From Ferrovibrio sp. (GTDB lineage Bacteria; Pseudomonadota; Alphaproteobacteria; Ferrovibrionales; Ferrovibrionaceae), in NCBI RefSeq assembly GCF_017994015.1, contig NZ_JAGOLP010000037.1, positions 1-33,923 on the forward strand: a stretch of 33,923 bases of DNA, given 5' to 3'. Made by a program: the position numbers and the translations under genes. The first letter of the stretch is position 1; every line of letters begins with the position of its first letter. This document shows positions 26,415 to 33,923 of the stretch, one piece after another. The notes below the pieces were generated by a model. The model was not told the origin of the DNA. It did no database searches and was given only the letters and a program-made list of their open reading frames with translations.

Positions 26415-27172
26415 CAGATGCATCGGCCGCCATCCACCTCCATGCACACCCCGGTGATGAAATCGGCTTCGTCGGAAGCCAGATAGAGCGCGGCATTGGC
26501 GATATCGCGCGGCGTGCTGAAACGGCCAATCGGGATTGTTGATACGAATTTGGCCTTCATCTCGTCGGTTTCCTCGCCGCCCATGAATTCTTTCAGCATT
26601 GGCGTCAGGCCGGCCACCGGGTTGAGCGCGTTGACCCGAATCTGCTCCGGCGCCAGTTCCACCGCCATGGCCCGGGTCAGCGTGATCACAGCGCCCTTTG
26701 AGCCATTATACCACACCAGGCCGGGGCGTGGCCGCACGCCGGCTGTGGAGGCGATGTTGATAAAGGCGCCACGGCCGCGTTTGCGCATTTCCGGCACGGC
26801 ATACATCGCCGCCAGATAAATGCTTTTCACATTCACGGCGAAAATCTTGTCGAAGGTGGCTTCGTCGGTATTCAGCAAGGGCGCATTGCGCTGCGGCATA
26901 CCGGCATTGTTGATCATGATGTCCAGGCCGCCGAACTTCGCCACCGTGCCGGCCACCATCGCCTGCATTGATGCTGCCAAACTGACATCGGTATGCAGCG
27001 CCAGGGCCTGACCGCCGGCTGATGTAATCTCGCCGGCCACCCGCTCGGCTGCGGCCAAATTGAGATCGGCCACCGCCACCGTCGCGCCTTCGGCGGCAAA
27101 ACGCTTGGCGATGCCTTCGCCGAAACCCGAGCCGCCACCAGTGACTACCGCCACTTTGTTTGCCAGTCGCAT
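26414..27172 (-). CDS. Short-chain dehydrogenase/reductase (classical SDR)
   Basis: NAD(P)-dependent oxidoreductase of 252 residues; the substrate is unknown, with 3-oxoacyl-ACP reductase and glucose 1-dehydrogenase as nearest general types. The cofactor loop is TGGGSGFG at 11-18; D36 at the end of the second strand favours NAD(H). NNAG is at 88-91, the catalytic serine near 142, Tyr 155 and Lys 159 (YNGSK). The C-terminus has the usual DFITGVCMEVDGG. A GGAGGAG ribosome site lies before ATG 27172. It sits 23 bp after the sensor kinase and overlaps the downstream exported protein. Confidence 0.92.
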   Translation of the reverse strand: MRLANKVAVVTGGGSGFGEGIAKRFAAEGATVAVADLNLAAAERVAGEITSAGGQALALHTDVSLAASMQAMVAGTVAKFGGLDIMINNAGMPQRNAPLLNTDEATFDKIFAVNVKSIYLAAMYAVPEMRKRGRGAFINIASTAGVRPRPGLVWYNGSKGAVITLTRAMAVELAPEQIRVNALNPVAGLTPMLKEFMGGEETDEMKAKFVSTIPIGRFSTPRDIANAALYLASDEADFITGVCMEVDGGRCI

Positions 27173-27195
27173 CCTGTACGCTCCTCCGTCAGACT

Positions 27196-29178
27196 TTATA
27201 TATGCGCCGGCATGTCGATAACGCGCGCGGCGGGAAAAACCATCCGCGCCACTGTACCCTGGCCGAGAGCGCTTTCAAGCGTGAGCGTGCCGCCATGCGC
27301 CTGCATCAGCCGGCGCGAGAGTGGCAGGCCCAGGCCGCTGCCTTCGAAGCGGCGTTGATGCGAGCCATCGGCCTGCACAAAGGGCTCAAAGACGCGGGCA
27401 AGATCGGCTTCATCAATGCCGATGCCCGAATCGCGCACAATCAGTTCCAGCCCGTCATCGGCGCTGCGGGCGATGCTGATGGCGATTTCGCCACCTGGCG
27501 GGGTGAATTTCAGCGCATTCGACAGCAGGTTGAGAATCACCTGCCGGGTCATGCGCGCATCGGCATGCAGCAGGGGTGGTTCCGGCCCGATATCCAGATT
27601 GTCCACCAATCGGATGGCGCGGCTTTCGGCGATTTCGGCCAGCGACCGCAGGCAGACCCGCGCCAATGCCAACAGATCAATCTCCTCGGCATGCGGCACC
27701 AGCTTGCCGGCCTCGGCGCGGCTGAGGTCGAGCACACCATTGATCACAGTCAGCAGGTGGCGGCCGCTATCCAGGATGTCGCGCACATATTCCTGGTATT
27801 TCGGCGCGCCAAGCGGGCCGAGATGCTGGCGGTCGAGCAATTCGGCAAAGCCGATGATCGAATTCAGCGGCGTGCGCAATTCATGGCTCATATGGGCCAG
27901 GAATTCGCTCTTGGCGCGGCTGGCGGTTTCGGCCGCATTCCGCGCATGCGCCACTTCAGCTTCCACCCGGGTCTGGTCGGTGATGTCGTAAAGCACACTC
28001 AGCGCCACCTGGCGGCCATCAAACAGGATTGGCCGGCCCTGCACCTGCAAGGTCAGCGGCGAGCCATCCAGCCGCCGCGCCTCCATGCGCACCGGTTCCG
28101 GCATGATGCCTTCCTGCTGGATGCGCCGGCTGCGGGCCAGAGCAAGTTCGCGGTCAGCGGGGTCCAGTATCTCAAAGATGTTGCGGCCGATCAGCGCGCC
28201 GAGATTTTCCGCCCGCAACATGCGCACCGCGCCCGGATTGGCAAAGATCACGCGGCCAAGGTCCTGCACGATGAACCCATCCGGCACCAGATCAAACACC
28301 GCGCGCAATTGGGTCTCGCGCGCCTCCAGCTCGGTTTCGGCGTGGCGCTGCTCACGCAGGCTGCGCAGCAGCCGGGCCGCCAGCAGGCCGGCCAGGCCAA
28401 AACAGGCCAGGATTGCCGCCGCCAGCAGCAGGAAACGCTGCCCGTTATGCTGCCACCACAACATCACCCAGCTTTCCCCGGGACAGCGCACTTCCAGCGC
28501 CAGGCCAAAATCCGTCAGCAGGGCAGGGCGCAAGGTGAACCATGGGTCAGTGCCAGGCTCGCCGGCGTCCAGCCAGGCCGGGCCATCCTGGCGCAGCCAG
28601 CGCAGGCTGCTGCCGCTGCCGGGCAGGCGCCCGACATCCTGCGGCAGCACAAAGCCGATTACCGCCCAGTCGCTTGGTCGGGCCGGATCGTGATAATCCA
28701 CGGCATGCAGCAGGCTGGCGCAGAGCCGCCCGGGATCGGCGTCGTCGCACGCATAAGGGGCGCCGACCCAATCATGGCTGTTCTTATGCAATTCTCTGAT
28801 TTCAATCAGTAATTCTGCCAGATTGGGCGGTGCTGGCAGCTGCCCCAGGCCGCCGATTGGCCGCCCTTCGGCATCCACCAGCAACAGGCTATGCTCACGC
28901 TGCACCACATCGGCCAGAATGGCGCCGCCGCTTTGCAGCAAGCCTTCGGCATTGCGGGCCAGATCGGCCAAACCATCGGTCAGCAGGCCGATATTACGCG
29001 CTTCGTGAATTCTGGCCGCCAGGGCTTCGGCCTTGGTGCTGGCTTCGGCTTCGCTCAAGCGTCGCAGCGCCGACGCTTCCCGCGCCACATCTGCCGCTGC
29101 CCACAGGATCAGGGCGGTGATGGCGAGAAGCGGCAGCAGCACGGCAATCCGGAGGTTCGCGCCCTGCGTGTTTTTCAT
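27196..29178 (-). CDS. Membrane-bound PAS sensor histidine kinase
   Basis: 660 residues from ATG 29178 (MKNTQGANLR); ATG 29223 would add 15. One membrane helix lies at about 10-28 (IAVLLPLLAITALILWAAA) and another near 245-268 (FLLLAAAILACFGLAGLLAA), enclosing a roughly 215-residue periplasmic sensor region. A PAS domain follows (QLRAVFDLVPDGFIVQDLG). The phosphoacceptor motif LAHMSHELRTPLNSIIGFAE has its histidine at residue 432. The ATPase domain shows NLLSNALKFTP, RDSGIGID and GSGLGLPLSRRL. There is no receiver domain and no response regulator next to it, so it is an orphan kinase. It heads a minus-strand cluster with the SDR and the exported protein. Confidence 0.92.
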   Translation of the reverse strand: MKNTQGANLRIAVLLPLLAITALILWAAADVAREASALRRLSEAEASTKAEALAARIHEARNIGLLTDGLADLARNAEGLLQSGGAILADVVQREHSLLLVDAEGRPIGGLGQLPAPPNLAELLIEIRELHKNSHDWVGAPYACDDADPGRLCASLLHAVDYHDPARPSDWAVIGFVLPQDVGRLPGSGSSLRWLRQDGPAWLDAGEPGTDPWFTLRPALLTDFGLALEVRCPGESWVMLWWQHNGQRFLLLAAAILACFGLAGLLAARLLRSLREQRHAETELEARETQLRAVFDLVPDGFIVQDLGRVIFANPGAVRMLRAENLGALIGRNIFEILDPADRELALARSRRIQQEGIMPEPVRMEARRLDGSPLTLQVQGRPILFDGRQVALSVLYDITDQTRVEAEVAHARNAAETASRAKSEFLAHMSHELRTPLNSIIGFAELLDRQHLGPLGAPKYQEYVRDILDSGRHLLTVINGVLDLSRAEAGKLVPHAEEIDLLALARVCLRSLAEIAESRAIRLVDNLDIGPEPPLLHADARMTRQVILNLLSNALKFTPPGGEIAISIARSADDGLELIVRDSGIGIDEADLARVFEPFVQADGSHQRRFEGSGLGLPLSRRLMQAHGGTLTLESALGQGTVARMVFPAARVIDMPAHI

Positions 29179-29246
29179 TGCCGGTAAGCCTATCAGCCCG
29201 AAAATGCTGCGACAATCCGTCATATAGTCTAAGGCATGGAAATTCC

Positions 29247-29275
29247 TTGTACGCGGGGTTGCAGGAGACTATTAG
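29247..29275 (+). promoter_or_regulatory. Candidate sigma-70 promoter of the glycan cassette
   Basis: TTGTAC (29247-29252) and TATTAG (29270-29275) are separated by exactly 17 bp, about 50 bp before the GT2 start codon. Identified by eye in the divergent kinase/GT2 gap (29179-29323). Confidence 0.42.
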
Positions 29276-29323
29276 AGAGGCGCAATTTCCGGCTTTCCCT
29301 CATTCGGATTCGATTTCACGCCG

Positions 29324-30124
29324 ATGCGTGCCTCCGACACTTCGCCGGGCCAGCCCGATCCGGTTTCCGCCATGCAAGCCGTGCCCGGTCAGGTGCCCGA
29401 TCTTGCCGTGGTCATCCCTGTGCATAACGAAGCCGAGAATATCGGCGCGTTGCTCGCGGAAATCTGCGCCGCTTTGCGTGGCCGCATCAGCTTCGAGATT
29501 GTGGCGGTGGACGATTGCTCCACCGATGCCTCCACCGAGACCCTGCGCCAGCTGGCGGCCACGACGATGCCGGAATTGCGGCCGATCCGGCATCGCCGCA
29601 ATGCCGGGCAGTCGATGGCAGTGCTGAGCGGCGTGCGGGCCGCCCGGGCGCCCTGGATCGCCACGCTGGATGGCGATGGCCAGAACGACCCGGCCGATCT
29701 GCCGGCCTTGTGGGATATGCTGCGCGCTGAATCCGATGGCGGCGCCCGCCTGCTGGTGGCCGGCCATCGCACCCGGCGCCGCGATACCTGGGTGAAGCGC
29801 TATTCCTCGCGCATCGCCAATGGCGTGCGCGCCCGGCTGCTGGGCGATGCCACGCCCGATACCGGCTGTGGCCTGAAGATGCTGGCGCGCGATTTTTTCC
29901 TGCAATTGCCGGCTTTTGACCATATGCACCGGTTCCTGCCGGCCCTGGCCCTGCGCCATGGTGGTCGGGTACGCTCGGTGCCGGTCAATCACCGCCCGCG
30001 CGGCGGCGGTGCTTCGCATTACGGCACCTGGGGCCGGCTCAAGGCCGGTATCGTGGATATGATTGGTGTGATCTGGCTGCAACGCCGTTGGCGCGATAGC
30101 GGCGGCTATGATCCGCTGAACTGA
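29324..30124 (+). CDS. Family 2 glycosyltransferase, polyprenyl-phosphate sugar transferase type (DPM1/ArnC-like)
   Basis: Likely moves a sugar from a nucleotide donor onto undecaprenyl phosphate at the cytoplasmic face. It has 266 residues. The catalytic fold begins DLAVVIPVHNEAENIGALL near residue 26, then VAVDDCSTDAS and the metal-binding ATLDGDGQNDP. RYSSRIANGVRARLLGDATPDTGCGLKML is the usual acceptor region (core DTGCGLK). No membrane helices follow, in contrast to ArnC with its two C-terminal helices. The true start could be ATG 29372 (MQAVPGQ). The downstream LpxB-N and GT39 genes complete a three-gene set. Confidence 0.88.
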   Translation: MRASDTSPGQPDPVSAMQAVPGQVPDLAVVIPVHNEAENIGALLAEICAALRGRISFEIVAVDDCSTDASTETLRQLAATTMPELRPIRHRRNAGQSMAVLSGVRAARAPWIATLDGDGQNDPADLPALWDMLRAESDGGARLLVAGHRTRRRDTWVKRYSSRIANGVRARLLGDATPDTGCGLKMLARDFFLQLPAFDHMHRFLPALALRHGGRVRSVPVNHRPRGGGASHYGTWGRLKAGIVDMIGVIWLQRRWRDSGGYDPLN

Positions 30125-30140
30125 GTTGGGAGTTGGCGCC

Positions 30141-30452
30141 ATGCTGGCTGAATTTATCGAGCGGCTGCTCGACAATCTGAGTTTCTGGGCAATCATCGGC
30201 TTTGGCGGCCAGGCAGTGTTTGCCTCGCGTTTCATCGTGCAATGGATTCATTCCGAGCGCGTGCGGCGCAGCGAAATTCCGCTGGCTTTCTGGTATATCA
30301 GCTTGGTCGGCGGCATTGTGCTGCTGATTTATGCCGTGCACCGCGCCGATCCGGTTTTCATCATCGGTCAGGTCACCGGCCTGTTCGTTTATGTGCGCAA
30401 TCTCAATCTGATCTATCGCGAGCGCCGTCGCCTCGCGGCACAGGTGACCTGA
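30141..30452 (+). CDS. Small membrane protein with lipid-A-disaccharide-synthase N-terminal (LAB_N) domain
   Basis: 103 residues from ATG 30141, placed 8 bp after GGGAG; TTG 30126 is a less likely start. Three hydrophobic helices are visible: FWAIIGFGGQAVFASRF, IPLAFWYISLVGGIVLLIYAV and FIIGQVTGLFVYVRNLNLIY. The sequence FASRFIVQWIHSERVRRSEIPLAFW is diagnostic for the LAB_N family (core QWIHSE and IPLAFWY). No LpxB catalytic domain is attached; the N-terminal label is historical. It is fused in operon with GT2 and GT39 genes, so a role in moving or handling the lipid-linked sugar is inferred. GT39 starts inside its stop (TGATG). Confidence 0.9.
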   Translation: MLAEFIERLLDNLSFWAIIGFGGQAVFASRFIVQWIHSERVRRSEIPLAFWYISLVGGIVLLIYAVHRADPVFIIGQVTGLFVYVRNLNLIYRERRRLAAQVT

Positions 30453-32101
30453 TGCCGTTGCTCGGCAGTCGGCCGGCGCATCTGGCCACGGCGGCGTTGT
30501 GGCTGCTGCTGGTGGTGGCCGCGCTGATCGCCCGGCCGCTGATGCCGATCGACGAGACGCGCTATGTCACCGTCGCCTGGGAAATGCATCTCGCCGACCA
30601 TTGGCTGGTGCCGCTGCTGAATGGCGAACCCTACCACCACAAGCCGCCCTTGCTGTTCTGGCTGATCCGGCTTGGCTGGATGGTGTTTGGCGTGTCGGAA
30701 ACCTGGGCGCGGCTGGTGGCGCCGCTTTTTGGCCTTGGTGCCTTGGCGCTGACCGGCCTGCTGGCGCGGCTGCTGTGGCCGGGAGAATTGGGCCGCGATA
30801 GCGGCGCGCTGGCGCCGCTGCTGCTGCTCGCCGGGGCGTGGTGGATGCTGTTCGCCACCCTCACCATGTTCGACCTGATGATGGCTTTCTTTGCACTCGC
30901 CGCATGGATCGGCCTGACCCTGGCGCTGCATCATGGCCGGCGCCTGGGCGGTCTGCTGCTGTTTGGCCTCGCCATTGGCTTTGGCATCCTGGCCAAGGGG
31001 CCGGTAATCCTGGTTTATGCCCTGCCGCCGGCGCTGTTTGCGCCGCTCTGGGTGGGTAATCTGCAAATCCGTTGGCTGGGCTGGTATCTCGGTGTACTGG
31101 CCGGCATTGTGCTGGGCGCCGCTATCGGCCTGGCCTGGGCCTTGCCGGCGGCTGAAGCCGGCGGCGCCGCCTTCAAGCAGGCTTTGCTCTGGGGCCAGAC
31201 CGCTGGCCGCATGAAGGATAGTTTTGCCCATAAAAAGCCGTTCTGGTGGTATCTGCCCTTGCTGCCGCTGCTGCTGGCGCCGTGGCTGTTCTGGCGCCCG
31301 ACCTGGCATGCGCTGTGGCTCGGCAACGGCGCCTGGCGCGATGCCGGCCTGCGTTTCTGCCTGATAGTCGGCCTCAGCGGCCTCGTGGTGTTTTCAGCAA
31401 TCAGCGGCAAGCAGCCGCATTACCTGCTGCCGCTGGCGCCGGCCTTTGCCTTGCTGCTGGCGCATGGCCTGGTGATGGGGCGGGCGATTCCGCGCCGCCT
31501 GGATGCCGCCTTGCCAATCGGCTTCATCCTGCTGCTGGCGGTGGCTGCCCTGGCGCTGCCCTTCATCCTGCAAGCCCGGCCGGCCCTGGCCGAGCGGCTT
31601 GATCTGCCGGATTGGGCGCTGGAGCAGCATGCCGAAGTGGTGCTGGCGCTGCTTGGCTTTGCCCTGCTGGCGATAATACTGGCACGCGGCACGGGGCTGG
31701 GACGGCAGCTTGGCGCGGTCATCACCGTGGGCGCCGGCCTGTTTCTCACCGTTCATCTGGGCGTGTTTCCGCCGGCCCGGCTGGCTTATGACGGCGCCCC
31801 GGCGGCGTTGCAGATCAAGCTTGCCCAGGATGCCGGCCGGCCGGTGGCCTTTGCCGGCGACTATCATGGCGAATATCAGTTCCTGGGCCGCCTGGCCAAG
31901 CCGCTGCCGGAAATCGAATATCGCGATATTCCGGCCTGGTTTGCCGCCAATCCCACGGGCCTGATGGTGGCGCGCTATCGTGAGGAGCGCCTGGCCGTTG
32001 GACCAAAGCCGGTCTACACCCAGCCCAAGCGCGGCCGTATCATGGTGATCTGGGACAAGGCGGCGCTGGATCAGCGGCCGGATTTTTTCACGCCGCATTA
32101 G
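30452..32101 (+). CDS. GT39-family membrane glycosyltransferase, ArnT-like
   Basis: Polytopic enzyme that transfers a sugar from undecaprenyl phosphate onto lipid A or another envelope acceptor at the periplasmic face. It has 549 residues from ATG 30452. The first periplasmic loop has the catalytic-type acidic pair in PIDETRYVTVAWEM and the NGEPYHHKPPLLFWL motif typical of ArnT/PMT proteins. About 11-12 hydrophobic helices fill residues 10-430, with HKKPFWWYLPLLPLLLAPW and SGKQPHYLLPLAPAF as further family motifs (cores KPFWWYL and KQPHYLLPL). A soluble C-terminal domain of about 90 residues follows. The acceptor is not determined by sequence. Confidence 0.9.
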   Translation: MPLLGSRPAHLATAALWLLLVVAALIARPLMPIDETRYVTVAWEMHLADHWLVPLLNGEPYHHKPPLLFWLIRLGWMVFGVSETWARLVAPLFGLGALALTGLLARLLWPGELGRDSGALAPLLLLAGAWWMLFATLTMFDLMMAFFALAAWIGLTLALHHGRRLGGLLLFGLAIGFGILAKGPVILVYALPPALFAPLWVGNLQIRWLGWYLGVLAGIVLGAAIGLAWALPAAEAGGAAFKQALLWGQTAGRMKDSFAHKKPFWWYLPLLPLLLAPWLFWRPTWHALWLGNGAWRDAGLRFCLIVGLSGLVVFSAISGKQPHYLLPLAPAFALLLAHGLVMGRAIPRRLDAALPIGFILLLAVAALALPFILQARPALAERLDLPDWALEQHAEVVLALLGFALLAIILARGTGLGRQLGAVITVGAGLFLTVHLGVFPPARLAYDGAPAALQIKLAQDAGRPVAFAGDYHGEYQFLGRLAKPLPEIEYRDIPAWFAANPTGLMVARYREERLAVGPKPVYTQPKRGRIMVIWDKAALDQRPDFFTPH

Positions 32102-32142
32102 GCAATAGCAAAAACAAAAAAGACCGTAAGCGGGAGGCTCCT

Positions 32143-33018
32143 GTGGGTTTGTTTGACGGATTTGAAACCAGGCGCCTGATGGGTGCCGGCGCCGAAATCA
32201 ACCTGCGTATTGCCGGTTCCGGCCCGCCCTTGCTGCTGCTGCATGGTTATCCGCAAACCCACATCATGTGGCACAAGCTGGCGCCGCGCCTGGCCGAGCG
32301 TTTCACCGTGGTGGCGGCCGACCTGCGCGGTTATGGCGATAGCGGCAAGCCGGCTTCCGACCCGCAGCACCGGGTCTATTCCAAACGCGCCACCGCCGCT
32401 GACATGGTGGCGGTGATGCAGCAACTGGGTTTCCCGCGTTTCCGCCTTGCCGGGCATGATCGCGGCGGCCGGGTTTCGCATCGCATGGTGCTGGACCATC
32501 CGCAGGCGGTGGAGCAGGTGGCGGTGCTGGATATCATCCCGACCCTGACCCTGTTCGAGACCTTCAACCAGGCGGTGGCGACAGCCTATTACCACTGGTT
32601 TTTCCTGGCCCAGCCGGTAGGCCATCCGGAGCGTATGATCGGCGCTGACCCGGATTATTACCTGGAGAGCAAATTGCGCGCCTGGTCGGCGGGGGATGAT
32701 GTCTACCCGCCCGAGGCGATGGCGGAGTATCAGCGCTGTTTCCGCGACCCGGCCACCATCCATGCCACCTGCGAGGATTATCGCGCCGGCGCCAGCATCG
32801 ATCTGGCCGATGATCGCGCCGATGCCGACAAGCGCATTGAATGCCCGTTGCTGGTATTATGGGGCGGCAAGGGTATCATGCACCGGCATTATGATGTGCT
32901 GGCCACCTGGCGCGACAAAGCCCGGGATGTGCGCGGCGCGGCTATGCCCTGCGGTCATTTCCTGCCCGAGGAAGCGCCCGAGGAAACCTATCAAGCCCTG
33001 AGCGCGTTTTTCGCCTGA
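32143..33018 (+). CDS. Alpha/beta hydrolase, fluoroacetate/haloacetate dehalogenase type
   Basis: 291 residues from GTG 32143, with a GGGAGG ribosome site 7 bp upstream. The fold starts PLLLLHGYPQTHIMWHKLAP (oxyanion region HGYPQ). The nucleophile is D106 in AGHDRGGRVSHR, with R107 and R110 that bind the substrate carboxylate. D130, H151-W152 (YYHWFF), Y213 (EDYRAGASID) and H272 (PCGHFLPEE) occupy the positions of the catalytic acid, the halide pocket and the catalytic histidine of the structurally studied Rhodopseudomonas enzyme RPA1163. Epoxide hydrolases share the fold but lack the RR/HW/Y set. No haloacid transporter or regulator is adjacent. Confidence 0.88.
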   Translation: MGLFDGFETRRLMGAGAEINLRIAGSGPPLLLLHGYPQTHIMWHKLAPRLAERFTVVAADLRGYGDSGKPASDPQHRVYSKRATAADMVAVMQQLGFPRFRLAGHDRGGRVSHRMVLDHPQAVEQVAVLDIIPTLTLFETFNQAVATAYYHWFFLAQPVGHPERMIGADPDYYLESKLRAWSAGDDVYPPEAMAEYQRCFRDPATIHATCEDYRAGASIDLADDRADADKRIECPLLVLWGGKGIMHRHYDVLATWRDKARDVRGAAMPCGHFLPEEAPEETYQALSAFFA

Positions 33019-33032
33019 GGTAAGGAGAGCAA

Positions 33033-33752
33033 GTGACAACCGTTTCGCCCCAAAGCCCCGACCCGGACAAGCCGGCAATCATCCTGCCGCCGCCGCGCCC
33101 GAGCCTGTGGGTGCGGCTGCGCACCTGGTTTCTCGCCGGCATCATCATCACAGCGCCCATCGGCCTGACAATCTATCTGGTGGTTATCACCATTGAGGCG
33201 ATTGACCGCAATGTGAAAAGCCTGATCCCGAGCGGTTATGAGCCAGAGCGCCTGCTGCCGCCGAACCTGCCCTTTGGTGTGCCCGGCCTGGGCGTAATTG
33301 CCGCTGTTTTGCTGCTCACCCTGGTGGGCTTCCTGTTCACCAATTTCCTCGGCCGCTCGCTGCTGCATTTCAGCGAACGGCTGGTGGCGCGTATGCCGGT
33401 GATCCGCGGCCTCTACAGCGCGCTGAAGCAGATTTTTGAAACCGTATTTAGTCAATCCGGCCAGTCTTTCCGCCAGGTTGCCCTGGTGCCATGGCCGGCC
33501 AAGGGCTCATGGACCATCGCCTTTGTCACCGGCGAACAGACCGGCGAAGTGGGCACGCGGCTCGGCCGCGAGCTGATTGCCTGCTATGTGCCCACCACGC
33601 CCAATCCCACCGGCGGCTACATGGTGTATTTCCCGCGTGAGGATGTGCAGGTGCTGTCAATGAGCGTCGATCAGGCGATGAAGCTGATCATTTCCTGCGG
33701 CGTGATCGTGCCGCCGGAAAAGGGTGTTGCCGAGCCGCCGAGCGCGAAGTAG
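33033..33752 (+). CDS. DUF502 family membrane protein
   Basis: 239 residues from GTG 33033, after AAGGAGAG. Two membrane helices are visible: WFLAGIIITAPIGLTIYLVV (about 30-50) and LGVIAAVLLLTLVGFLFTNF (about 88-108). The DUF502 motifs IPVIRGLYSALKQIFET-type (here RMPVIRGLYSALKQIFET near 125-140, core IRGLYSALKQ), PWPAKGSWTIAFVTGE and VPTTPNPTGGYMVYFPRED-type (core TTPNPTGGY) are all present. The family function is unknown. It begins 14 bp after the dehalogenase stop and may share its transcript; a hairpin with T-run follows its stop. Confidence 0.92.
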   Translation: MTTVSPQSPDPDKPAIILPPPRPSLWVRLRTWFLAGIIITAPIGLTIYLVVITIEAIDRNVKSLIPSGYEPERLLPPNLPFGVPGLGVIAAVLLLTLVGFLFTNFLGRSLLHFSERLVARMPVIRGLYSALKQIFETVFSQSGQSFRQVALVPWPAKGSWTIAFVTGEQTGEVGTRLGRELIACYVPTTPNPTGGYMVYFPREDVQVLSMSVDQAMKLIISCGVIVPPEKGVAEPPSAK

Positions 33753-33767
33753 GGCGTGTCGCTAACG

Positions 33768-33862
33768 CGTCATGCCCGCGAAAGCGGGCATCCCTTTTTT
33801 TACAAAAAATATGTCAGAATTCCCTAGAAAATGGATGCCCGGGTCTTCGCCCGGGCATGACG
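33768..33862. repeat. Paired-palindrome intergenic repeat element (REP/BIME-like)
   Basis: The left arm 33769-33793 is a hairpin (atgcccg...cgggcat) and the right arm 33833-33861 is a second hairpin (atgcccggg...cccgggcat). The two arms are also inverse copies of one another: cgtcatgcccg at the left end matches cgggcatgacg at the right end. Between them is 39 bp of AT-rich sequence. The gtcatgcccg arm sequence is a familiar theme of dispersed repeats in alphaproteobacterial genomes. Only one copy is in this window. Confidence 0.75.
33771..33801 (+). terminator. Probable rho-independent terminator after the DUF502 gene
   Basis: The left palindrome (stem atgcccg/cgggcat with a cgaaag-type loop) is followed at once by tccctttttttac, seven Ts, 18 bp after the DUF502 stop codon. 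The repeat element therefore doubles as a terminator. Confidence 0.65.
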
Positions 33863-33923
33863 ACGGTCAGGGGTGACTCGAAAGTGAGCATGATGAGTGA
33901 GGGGTGGCGTTACCATTCCATGC
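33863..33923. other. Window end, no gene recognised
   Basis: The last 61 bp after the repeat element contain no supported gene. ATG codons at 33890 and 33893 open frames that run to or close to the window edge, but too little sequence is visible to judge them. Confidence 0.4.

Noticed and set aside
27160..28812. 550-codon plus-strand frame opposite the sensor kinase
   Set aside because: Fully antisense to the kinase's PAS, phosphoacceptor and ATPase motifs; composition (Gln/His/Ala/Arg) is typical of an antisense GC-rich frame.

Overview
The window is a GC-rich chromosome segment from a flagellated alphaproteobacterium, most likely of the Rhodospirillales or a close relative. The evidence is the conserved block ispD(F) / dusB-ntrB-ntrC-ntrY-ntrX-trkA-dat-hfq-hflX, a short Caulobacter-like flagellin of 273 residues, a DUF4170 protein and a PAS_5-type PAS protein. 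I cannot name a genus from the sequence alone. Nearly all of the window codes, with many 4-bp ATGA or TGATG overlaps between neighbours.

Positions 1-12.8 kb hold a partial ispD on the minus strand, then on the plus strand the nitrogen/redox regulatory block: DusB, the NtrB/NtrC pair, the membrane kinase NtrY with NtrX, the potassium regulator TrkA, a D-amino-acid aminotransferase-like enzyme, Hfq, HflX and an inositol-monophosphatase-family enzyme. Positions 12.96-19.5 kb are housekeeping: gyrA, coaD, two tandem cyclophilins (one exported, one cytosolic), then queA and tgt for queuosine tRNA modification.

Positions 19.4-21.2 kb are the accessory spot. The last 51 bp of tgt plus a tiny downstream membrane-peptide gene occur twice, as 160-bp direct repeats with 157 identities whose copies start 1,520 bp apart. 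They bracket a PAS-domain gene, a very GC-rich structured spacer, a dispersed-repeat-like hairpin and an unrecognised membrane-anchored protein. The right copy abuts the 3' end of a tRNA-Lys gene. This looks like a small insertion or segmental duplication at the tgt 3' end and is the main finding.

Positions 21.2-25.9 kb carry a DUF3833 lipoprotein, flagellin with a clear terminator, an MscS channel, a DUF4170 protein and four unrecognised plus-strand genes. Positions 25.9-29.2 kb are a minus-strand cluster: a membrane PAS sensor kinase, an SDR oxidoreductase and an exported OB-fold-like protein with a degenerate 15-bp repeat tract. Positions 29.3-32.1 kb are an envelope glycan cassette: GT2 transferase, LpxB-N-domain membrane protein and ArnT-like GT39 transferase. 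The window ends with a hydrolase that keeps every recognised active-site residue of fluoroacetate dehalogenase, a DUF502 membrane protein, and a paired-palindrome intergenic repeat that probably also terminates transcription.
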